From: Emticicia sp. CRIBPO
GTDB lineage: Bacteria > Bacteroidota > Bacteroidia > Cytophagales > Spirosomataceae
Reading direction: 5' to 3'
DNA: 64,000 nt
Assembly: GCF_009905725.1 (NCBI RefSeq)
Contig: NZ_JAAAKV010000017.1
Location: 1-64,000 of the forward strand
Below, piece after piece: positions 58,075-64,000 of this stretch (the stretch's first letter is position 1; each line of letters opens with the position of its first letter). The notes under the pieces are model-generated. The model was not told the DNA's origin. It saw nothing but the letters and a program-made list of their open reading frames with translations, and made no database searches. The translations under genes and the position numbers were made by a program.

Positions 58075-58106
58075 CGATATGTATTTAAAGATATATCGCA
58101 AATATA
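58075..58106 (-). promoter_or_regulatory. ModE-like operator and -7 element
   Basis: CGATAT (58075-58080) and ATATCG (58093-58098) form an imperfect palindrome of 24 bases (CGATATGTAT versus CGATATATCT, 8 of 10 positions matching), placed just upstream of the small-gene start at 58070. A -7-like element TATATTTG lies at 58106-58099 on the - strand; no clear -33 was found. The palindrome would overlap the transcription start and suits repression. ModE boxes are AT-rich palindromes of this general type. Confidence 0.45.
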
Positions 58107-58196
58107 GAGAAGAAACTCGGGGGAAAAAAGGAGAAATGGAAAACGGAGGAAGCAGGCCGGAAGTTATGGAATCGTCCTGATTGTTTGTTAAAAGTG

Positions 58197-58541
58197 TCAG
58201 ATAAGGTTGAGCAGGTCTTTTTCGGCTTCTGCTACGGCTTTAAGCTTGTTTTCCAGGCTCTTATAGGCTGCAATGACCTGCTTTCCGGTTTCGGTGATTT
58301 CGGCACCTCCCCCATTCTGACCGCCTTTCTGGGTGGTGACAAAGGGATTTTTCCCTATAGTATTCATAGCCATCACCATAGCCCAGGCTTTTTTGTACGA
58401 CATACCCATTTGCTTCGCCGCTTTTACGATAGAGCCTGTTTCCTGTATGCCTTCCAGCAATTCGAGCCTGCCGGGACCGAAAAACTTGACATCATCAACA
58501 AAAACCCAGTGACGGAAACTTATTCTGATGTTCTTTTCCAT
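58197..58541 (-). CDS. ModE-like DNA-binding protein, N-terminal domain only
   Basis: A 114-residue protein matching the DNA-binding domain of molybdate regulator ModE: LLEGIQETGSIVKAAKQMGMSYKKAWAMVMAMN, then VTTQKGGQNGGGAEITETG. The two C-terminal TOBE domains that bind molybdate in full ModE are missing. It is probably a short ModE-like repressor; how it senses metal is unclear. It lies 126 bases upstream of a ModE-like box and of the small protein, peroxidase and sulfite-oxidase-fold genes on the same strand. Confidence 0.85.
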   Translation of the reverse strand: MEKNIRISFRHWVFVDDVKFFGPGRLELLEGIQETGSIVKAAKQMGMSYKKAWAMVMAMNTIGKNPFVTTQKGGQNGGGAEITETGKQVIAAYKSLENKLKAVAEAEKDLLNLI

Positions 58542-58574
58542 GATATTTTCAATATAATGATTGACGGTCTGTGT

Positions 58575-59330
58575 TTAAAAATGTTCTGCTATATAAGCCC
58601 TCGCCTCTTCCTGTGTATAAAAAGAAAAATTACGGTAACGATGATGCACATCGATGATTTCTTCGAGGGCTTCTGTTGCCAGCTTCTGGTTTTCCCAGTT
58701 TTTGAGGTCGGCCACTACGGTTTCAAGACATCCCTTTTTATAGGCAATCTGCCCGATGACATGCACCAGTGTTTTATAAACCCTGGCCGGTTTGTCCCAT
58801 TGCAGCTCTTTCAGCAAGGGTAAAATATCCTGGGGATGTGTTCTGCCCCTTAGTTCTATCCCGTGACAAATCTCTCTTCTGATCTCCTTGTCCTGATGAT
58901 GGAGATACAGCCTTGCCCAGCTTAACAGCGGTTCAGGGTTTACCTCTCCCATCTTTTTCATGGAACCGATCACGGCATTTCTGACCGAGTGGTGTTCATC
59001 AAAAAGCCCCTCATCAAAGAATTTCCGGACAATCTCAAAATCCTTTTTCCCGATTTCTCCGGCGGCATTGACTACGGTCTGCCTTACTTTGAAGTCAGGT
59101 TCTTTGAAAAATTGTCGTAACAGAGCCAAAAATGCCGGTTGCAGTTCCGGACGAAGCAGGTACAACCTGCCAACCGCCAGATAGGCCGTTTTACGGATGT
59201 AAGTATCCTCATCTGAAAAATAGGCCAGTGTTCCGGTCAGATTTCCTGATGTTACGTCCTTCTCTATCTGCCCGGTCATCTGAGCCACCAGCTCCACCCG
59301 CTCTTCCTTGCTCAAATCATAAAAAGCCAT
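58575..59330 (-). CDS. HEAT-repeat protein
   Basis: A 251-residue cytoplasmic protein built from about six helix pairs with HEAT-type pattern (RKTAYLAVGRLYLL, KVRQTVVNAAGEIGK, SVRNAVIGSMKKMGE, KEIRREICHGIELRG). ATG 59330 was chosen because it starts MAFYDLSKEER; a longer frame begins at 59369 but overlaps the neighbour gene. HEAT proteins bind proteins or, in the AlkD group, DNA; nothing specifies which here. Single gene on the - strand, possibly co-transcribed with the DinB gene. Confidence 0.75.
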   Translation of the reverse strand: MAFYDLSKEERVELVAQMTGQIEKDVTSGNLTGTLAYFSDEDTYIRKTAYLAVGRLYLLRPELQPAFLALLRQFFKEPDFKVRQTVVNAAGEIGKKDFEIVRKFFDEGLFDEHHSVRNAVIGSMKKMGEVNPEPLLSWARLYLHHQDKEIRREICHGIELRGRTHPQDILPLLKELQWDKPARVYKTLVHVIGQIAYKKGCLETVVADLKNWENQKLATEALEEIIDVHHRYRNFSFYTQEEARAYIAEHF

Positions 59331-59340
59331 AAACCCTGAT

Positions 59341-59796
59341 TTATCTTGTGCCCCATTCCCACAAACCAAACAATACTTTTTTATCCAGAGGATGTCCGGA
59401 TTGTTTCAAAGAAAGTACAATTTGCCCGCGGTGATGCGATTCGTGTGAAATAATATAACCCAGGAAACCTACCGGGTGCGGTTTGAAGCCTTTGATCCTG
59501 CCTTCTTCCAGGCCTCTGTCAATCATCTTTGAAATGGCTTCCCCGCTTTTAATCAGTTCTTTCCGCAGGATGTCTTTGGTAATGTTATCTTTCTCAATTT
59601 TGATAAGTCCGTCCAGCAGATCAGGGGCCGATGCTTTTAACCACATCAGCCTTACATTATGGATATGAGCCAGCTGCTCTCCCACTGTCCTGCCCCTGGA
59701 AGCAGAAATATCCGGAAAATGAGCCTCTTCGATGGCTTCAAGAAGATATAAGTTTATCCTGTTGTTAATATCCCAGGTATCGGTGATCTGCTCCAT
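59341..59796 (-). CDS. DinB-family metal-binding protein
   Basis: A 151-residue protein with the DinB/YfiT four-helix fold. GEQLAHIHNVRLMWL supplies one His cluster and GYIISHESHHRGQIVLSLKQSG the second, giving the expected divalent metal site. Members are thiol-dependent enzymes or DNA-damage-inducible proteins of unknown reaction. It lies 10 bases upstream of the HEAT-repeat gene, so they may be an operon. Confidence 0.85.
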   Translation of the reverse strand: MEQITDTWDINNRINLYLLEAIEEAHFPDISASRGRTVGEQLAHIHNVRLMWLKASAPDLLDGLIKIEKDNITKDILRKELIKSGEAISKMIDRGLEEGRIKGFKPHPVGFLGYIISHESHHRGQIVLSLKQSGHPLDKKVLFGLWEWGTR

Positions 59797-59843
59797 CTTT
59801 ACTTTAGATTACTGGCTCCAAATATACATAAAATCAATATTCA

Positions 59844-62477
59844 TCAGTATATCTCCACCATGAGTGTCGAGTTTGCCGGGATTGTTATTTCTTCCTCAAA
59901 TTCCAGTGAGAACTCCCGTCCGTTCATCTTCACGGCCGTTTTCACATGTTTGTTATCAAGAAGCACCATCACGTTTTTTAATTTGCCCGCTCCGATTTTC
60001 TCCAGGCACAAATTCTTTAGTTTCAGGGTCCCGTATTTAACCTCCAGACTGTGATTCTGCTTGCTTTCTGTCTTTTTCTGACCGTAAGTACCCCACCCTT
60101 CTGCTGCCGTAAATGCCGACCTGAAGTGCTCAGGCTTTATTTTCGGAGCAAGTTTAAGATAGCCTTTCGGGCCGTGATACTCAAAACCTGAAGCAGTGAT
60201 GAAGGCTCCGTAACTGGCCATCGCCCTGGCGTAATGATCGCTGCATTCCACCTCATTGAAAGGGTTTCTTTTCTTCGCATGATATCGGTCGTGGATGGTT
60301 TTGATCAGCAGCAAGCCTTCGTCAGTCATGCCCTCGGCGATCATGTGTGCAGCCACCTGGTGTTCAAACCCGCTCATGCATTCATGAAAATAGGTCACCT
60401 GCCAGGCATCTTTTACGCCGAAAGGTTCCGGGTCATTTTTGGGATTGGTATTCATCAGCAGGCCGCCTTCTCCGGGCAAAGCATAAGGCCGCCCGCCATG
60501 GTGCGTTTGGAGATAAGGCCCTACGTCGGTGAGAAAATTATATTTCCACAAGGCTTTCAAAGCCGACATTGTTTTTTCTTTATCAATGATCCTTTCTTTT
60601 ATGCCCACCTGGTAGGCCCAGGCCTGGCCGTATACCTGGTCGATGTGGCAGGTATCATAGGAGCCCAACACCGTTTTACCGATTTTCGGATCGGGCTGAT
60701 GAATGAAATATTCTCCGTTAAACAATTCCTTTTCCATAGCTGATTTCCCTTTTTCAGCAAATGCCTTACAGGTCCGGGCAAACTCATGATCTCCCATCTC
60801 TTCAGCCATCAGTTCTCCTGCTTTAGCGGCGGCTACACACAAACCTACCAGCCAGGCTATTGCTCCGGGCCACTTGGCGTCGAGGGTATTTTCAAGCTGT
60901 GAGTCTACCATCCCGTCGCCGTTCCGGTCCTGTTTCAGTATAAATTCAATCGCCAGCCTGGTTTTGAGCCAGTTTCTTCTTAAAAAGGCGTCATCCTTAC
61001 TCATCTGGTGCTCGCGGTAAATTCCTAAAACCCGTCCCGCCTGCCCGTCAATGGCGGGTTGCTGATCGTATTCTGCCCTGAAGCCGATGTGTCCGTCTTC
61101 GTGAAAACCAACGCCGAGGTCCACCCGCTCGCGGGTGTCTCTTTCCAGGGCCGGAAAAATCCGGGCCATGGCCTGGGCATATTGCCAGACGTGGGTACAG
61201 GTTCCGGCACACGAGCCCACCCCTTCCCAGGCATAAAACCGGCCGGAAGAAAAACGGTGTGCGGTAGTGGTGGCCAGCGTTGAAGTATTCAGAAAGGTAC
61301 GCTCCAGAAACCACCAGGGCAAGGTACTTTGCTGATACCAGGTATCACACCAGGCCTGCGTCTGAGAAGACAGCATGGCAAAATTCTTCATGACATATTC
61401 TCCTACTTCAGCCGAAGATTTGAATTGCTTTGCATAAAATCTTTTATCCTCGTTTTTAATGGAATAAAATGACAGGTTCGGAAAATACCAGGTAAAAGCA
61501 TAGTGCAGGTCTTTAGATTCCCCCGCCGCAAGCATAAAGGTATTGTTTACAGAACCGGTCAGTTTCTCATTAAAATTGCCGGTGCTCTGAGCTTTATTCT
61601 CCTTATTAAACAGGGTTTCATTCTTAAGGTCTGCACCTGTGTTGACCATAGTATCCTGATTAAGCGAGAAAATGCTGAGGTTACCATAATCAGATTTATG
61701 ATAATAGGCGTCGTCAGCCCAGTTTTTGTTTCTGACACTCATCGTCACCCCATTTTTAAGAGGCTGATTGACACGGGTGTACTGGTCATCAGCAGCGGTA
61801 TAAATCGCCGCCTTATTTTCAAGCCAGCCTGTTAATGAAACATTTACACCGGCTTTGGTTTTGTTTTTCAGATGAAAGGTGTAGACCGTGGCCGGAAGCC
61901 CGGAGTTTACTTCATCCAGCGGGATAAAAGGGGAATAGACTTTCAGGGACACCTCCACCGGAAATTCTGAAGAGGTATACCGGATCGTGGGCATAGGATA
62001 GGTGGCGTCAAAAGCTATTTCATCCCAATCTTCCGCCAGAAGACGTTTGATGACCGTTTTCCCTTCCCATTCAGCTTTAATGGCAAAACCCTGATCCAAC
62101 GGACGGACATCCTTGACAGGTTCTACATAATTGGCCCCGTCAAAAGGCCTTAAAACGGCCATATTCCCCTGGATTTTTTCATGCCACGGGATATCCTTAT
62201 AAATTACCCCGGTCTGATTTTTATTGAATATGTCCCAAAGCCAGAGCCGCCCGTCGCCACCGAGATAAACACAGCCGCAGGCAATCCCGCCGACGGGCAT
62301 ACCTATGTATTGAAGTTCATTTTTACTTTTCAGATAGGTGGTCACTGTGCCCCGCTCTTTGAGTCCCTTGCCTTCTTCAGACAAAAAAACCTGTCCGAAA
62401 TCCGGGTATTTCAAAGCCATCAGCCCGGCAGTAAGCATTCCGGATGTTTTTATAAAATCTCTTCTGTTGTTTTTCAT
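59844..62477 (-). CDS. Tat-exported GH116 glycosidase (glucocerebrosidase-like)
   Basis: An 877-residue enzyme of glycoside hydrolase family 116 (GBA2-type): a twin-arginine signal (NNRRDFIKTSG), an N-terminal beta-rich domain (about 60-330), and a C-terminal catalytic (alpha/alpha) domain with conserved-looking NTLATTTAHRFSSGRF(Y) region, DRNGDGMVDS, DAWQVTYFHECMSGFEHQVAAHM. The family includes beta-glucosidases, beta-xylosidases and glucosylceramidases; the substrate is not clear. I took ATG 62477 because a longer frame overlaps the cupin gene. It lies behind the cupin gene on the same strand (19 bases), a likely operon. Confidence 0.9.
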   Translation of the reverse strand: MKNNRRDFIKTSGMLTAGLMALKYPDFGQVFLSEEGKGLKERGTVTTYLKSKNELQYIGMPVGGIACGCVYLGGDGRLWLWDIFNKNQTGVIYKDIPWHEKIQGNMAVLRPFDGANYVEPVKDVRPLDQGFAIKAEWEGKTVIKRLLAEDWDEIAFDATYPMPTIRYTSSEFPVEVSLKVYSPFIPLDEVNSGLPATVYTFHLKNKTKAGVNVSLTGWLENKAAIYTAADDQYTRVNQPLKNGVTMSVRNKNWADDAYYHKSDYGNLSIFSLNQDTMVNTGADLKNETLFNKENKAQSTGNFNEKLTGSVNNTFMLAAGESKDLHYAFTWYFPNLSFYSIKNEDKRFYAKQFKSSAEVGEYVMKNFAMLSSQTQAWCDTWYQQSTLPWWFLERTFLNTSTLATTTAHRFSSGRFYAWEGVGSCAGTCTHVWQYAQAMARIFPALERDTRERVDLGVGFHEDGHIGFRAEYDQQPAIDGQAGRVLGIYREHQMSKDDAFLRRNWLKTRLAIEFILKQDRNGDGMVDSQLENTLDAKWPGAIAWLVGLCVAAAKAGELMAEEMGDHEFARTCKAFAEKGKSAMEKELFNGEYFIHQPDPKIGKTVLGSYDTCHIDQVYGQAWAYQVGIKERIIDKEKTMSALKALWKYNFLTDVGPYLQTHHGGRPYALPGEGGLLMNTNPKNDPEPFGVKDAWQVTYFHECMSGFEHQVAAHMIAEGMTDEGLLLIKTIHDRYHAKKRNPFNEVECSDHYARAMASYGAFITASGFEYHGPKGYLKLAPKIKPEHFRSAFTAAEGWGTYGQKKTESKQNHSLEVKYGTLKLKNLCLEKIGAGKLKNVMVLLDNKHVKTAVKMNGREFSLEFEEEITIPANSTLMVEIY

Positions 62478-62496
62478 TGTTGTACCCGTGGTTGAA

Positions 62497-62949
62497 TTAT
62501 TCGTCTTTCGTTTGAGGGTTTTCTTCAAACCACTGAACAATGGCGGGCATATTTCTTTCAAAACCGCCGGGGATAAAGAAATTAAGCAGCCCGGCCTTTT
62601 CATCAGATCGGTTCTCAAAATCGTGCATGGTGCCGGCAGGGATCATGAAAAAAGCTCCTCTCCCGGCTTCAATCCATTGCTCTCCTATCAGAAGAGAAGG
62701 TCTGCCTTCCAGCACATAAAAAACTTCGTCATTGGCTTCATGAAAATGAGCTCCGGGACCTGTGGAGTGGGGTTCGAGCCACCATTCTGAAATGCTGTAG
62801 CGGCTTTGGGTTTCTTCTTCGTCGGCTTTAAAGACAGCTTTCATACTGCCCATGTCGTATTTTCTTCCTTCACCAGGTTCCAAAAAAATGGAGCCCTGCG
62901 GCAGGTTCTGAGTTTCAGGAGGCATATTCTGAGTTTTTCGGTTGAACAA
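62497..62949 (-). CDS. Cupin-domain protein
   Basis: A 150-residue single-domain cupin. First motif GPGAHFHEANDEVFYVLEG and second motif FMIPAGTMHDFENRSDE supply the His/Glu metal site. Cupins of this type include sugar isomerases, dioxygenases and regulatory binders; I cannot place it further. It is 19 bases upstream of the GH116 gene, so a role in carbohydrate or glycolipid metabolism is possible by association. Confidence 0.85.
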   Translation of the reverse strand: MFNRKTQNMPPETQNLPQGSIFLEPGEGRKYDMGSMKAVFKADEEETQSRYSISEWWLEPHSTGPGAHFHEANDEVFYVLEGRPSLLIGEQWIEAGRGAFFMIPAGTMHDFENRSDEKAGLLNFFIPGGFERNMPAIVQWFEENPQTKDE

Positions 62950-63054
62950 TCCTATAAATATAATTTACTTCTCATCTCCTGAAAAGCAATTACAGAATTA
63001 TTTAACCCGCCTCAGGGGAAGGATAAGTGGAAAAGATTTTTCGGAAGTATCAGC

Positions 63055-63441
63055 TCAAATTTCGTAGAACTCCATCGGCAGATGATCGGGATCTTCAAAA
63101 AAGGTGAATTTTTTACCCGTAAACTCATCCACACGGACAGGCTCACAAGCGACTCCTTTTTCTTCCAGGTATTTTTTGGCGGCTTCCACATCTTCTACTT
63201 TGAAAGCGACGTGACGCAAACCAAGAGCTTCGGGCCTGGAAACCCTGGCAGGTGGATCCGGGAATGAAAACAGTTCTATGAGATAGTCCCCGTTCAGCGA
63301 CAAGTCCAGTTTATAGGATTGCCGGGCTTCACGGTAAACTTCCTGCTGGACTTCAAATCCGAGTATCTGCGTATAAAACGCCTTGGACCGTTCGTAGTCC
63401 GAGCAGATGATGGCGATGTGATGTAAGCTTTTTAGTATCAT
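63055..63441 (-). CDS. Glyoxalase-I-like protein (YaeR/GloA2 type)
   Basis: A 128-residue VOC protein: LKSLHHIAIICSDYERSKAFYTQILGFEVQQE, GLRHVAFKVEDVEAAKKYLEEKGV and FTFFEDPDHLPMEFYE. This pattern matches the YaeR/GloA2 subfamily, a probable Zn- or Ni-dependent lyase of unproven substrate. Single gene on this strand, followed by a perfect palindrome and the start of the next gene's downstream region. Confidence 0.88.
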   Translation of the reverse strand: MILKSLHHIAIICSDYERSKAFYTQILGFEVQQEVYREARQSYKLDLSLNGDYLIELFSFPDPPARVSRPEALGLRHVAFKVEDVEAAKKYLEEKGVACEPVRVDEFTGKKFTFFEDPDHLPMEFYEI

Positions 63442-63447
63442 AGTAGA

Positions 63448-63467
63448 ATCGTGCCTCGAGGCACGAT
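63448..63467. repeat. 20-base perfect palindrome
   Basis: ATCGTGCCTCGAGGCACGAT (63448-63467) is self-complementary. It lies 7 bases upstream of the glyoxalase start on the - strand and 15 bases after the truncated dehydrogenase stop, so it is a candidate operator or transcription-terminating element. It has no T-run. Confidence 0.6.
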
Positions 63468-63481
63468 ATTACGGTACGACG

Positions 63482-64000
63482 TTACGGTAGTACACGGTTC
63501 GGAAGAGCCTCCCCCTTTAAGCCGGCGATGACGTTTTCTACCGCGAGTCTTGTCATTTCCAGCCGGGTTTCGAGCGTAGCCGAACCAATATGCGGCAATA
63601 TACAGACATTCGGCATATCGAGCAAAGGATTCCCGGCTTTCATCGGTTCCGGGTTGGTTACGTCCAGACCTGCTCCCCAGATGATTCCTTTTTCAAGGGC
63701 CTCAGCCAGGTCTTCTTCATTGTGAATCGCTCCCCTGGCGGTATTGATAAAAATAGCGTCTGGTTTCATTTTGCTGAAGACTTCCTTGTTAAACATCCCC
63801 CTGGTTTCATCCGTAAGGGCGGTGTGAACCGTCAGGACATCGCTGTTGGCCAGCAATTCGTCAAAGCTCACTTTACGGGCGTTCAGATCTTGTTCAGCTT
63901 CGGGGTTATTGCTCCGGTTATAATAAATAATGTCCATGCCATAAGCACTCTTGCATAGACGGGCCATCTCGAAACCGATTTTACCCAGACCGAACACGCC
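63482..64000 (-). CDS. 2-hydroxyacid dehydrogenase (5' end outside window)
   Basis: The C-terminal 173 or so residues of a D-isomer-specific 2-hydroxyacid dehydrogenase; the start lies beyond the right edge. Visible are the NAD-binding FGLGKIG motif at the window edge, the SDVLTVHTALTDETRGM segment with FINTARGAIHNEEDLAEAL, the catalytic Glu region GLDVTNPEPMKAGNPLLDMP and the catalytic His in NVCILPHIGSATLETR. Glyoxylate/hydroxypyruvate reductase or 2-ketogluconate reductase are likely closest families. Substrate cannot be set from this part. Confidence 0.85.
   Translation of the reverse strand, partial: GVFGLGKIGFEMARLCKSAYGMDIIYYNRSNNPEAEQDLNARKVSFDELLANSDVLTVHTALTDETRGMFNKEVFSKMKPDAIFINTARGAIHNEEDLAEALEKGIIWGAGLDVTNPEPMKAGNPLLDMPNVCILPHIGSATLETRLEMTRLAVENVIAGLKGEALPNRVLP

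Noticed and set aside
58185-58823. 212-codon + strand frame over the ModE-like gene
   Set aside because: It is the antisense of two well-supported - strand genes and has no motif of its own.
62478-62618. Upstream extension of the GH116 gene
   Set aside because: It overlaps the cupin gene and puts about 47 residues ahead of the twin-arginine signal; ATG 62477 is more sensible.

Overview
The window looks like a chromosomal segment from a Bacteroidota bacterium, most likely of the order Cytophagales. The evidence is two complete SusC/SusD outer-membrane uptake pairs, a CzcA transporter fused to a TolC-like protein, DUF6660, DUF6786 and NamZ (DUF1343) proteins, and several promoters of the Bacteroidota type (TTTG, about 20 bases, TAnnTTTG). 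Shine-Dalgarno sequences are largely absent. No rRNA, tRNA, CRISPR array, phage or transposase was seen. Genus assignment is inference only.

Layout. 1-1031: heptamer repeat, hairpin and a DinB/MDMPI-fold protein. 1161-11290: a high-affinity potassium (Kdp) island with an NtrC-type response regulator, two micro-ORFs (one is kdpF), kdpA, kdpB, kdpC, a beta-barrel porin, a KdpD sensor reduced to its N-terminal half, and a separate membrane histidine kinase. 11297-16491: palindromes, two acetyltransferases, hydrolase and hypothetical genes, and a 1.2-kb gene-poor stretch. 16492-18760: a tetR-thioesterase-ketoacyl synthase operon with an operator-like palindrome inside its promoter. 18878-23241: lipoproteins, a truncated Crp-type regulator, a VOC protein, an acyltransferase and a small zinc-ribbon/RNA-polymerase-alpha-CTD-like protein.

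23479-40516 is the most interesting region: one promoter with a long structured leader precedes SusC-SusD-DoxX-like-DoxX-like-SusC-SusD-TPR-DUF1684-cytochrome c-Tat-exported SoxC/SorA-type molybdenum sulfite dehydrogenase, all on the + strand with short gaps. I read it as a candidate system coupling TonB-dependent uptake of an unidentified ligand to periplasmic oxidation of a sulfur compound. 40769-44097 holds a two-haem protein with Ig-like C-terminal repeats and a 24-copy 21-bp minisatellite.

44125-52130 (- strand) is a heavy-metal efflux operon: DUF6660 metal-binding protein, CzcA-TolC fusion, CusB-like adaptor and Zn/Cd-type P-ATPase. 52347-56155 contains NamZ muramidase, an acetyltransferase, an orphan HigA-like protein, VOC and SRPBCC proteins and a membrane-anchored LuxR-type regulator. 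56166-58541 (- strand) groups a ModE-like regulator, a small secreted protein, a MauG/CcpA-type dihaem peroxidase and a cysteine-less sulfite-oxidase-fold protein. The window ends with HEAT-repeat and DinB proteins, a Tat-exported GH116 glycosidase, a cupin, a glyoxalase-fold protein and a truncated 2-hydroxyacid dehydrogenase.
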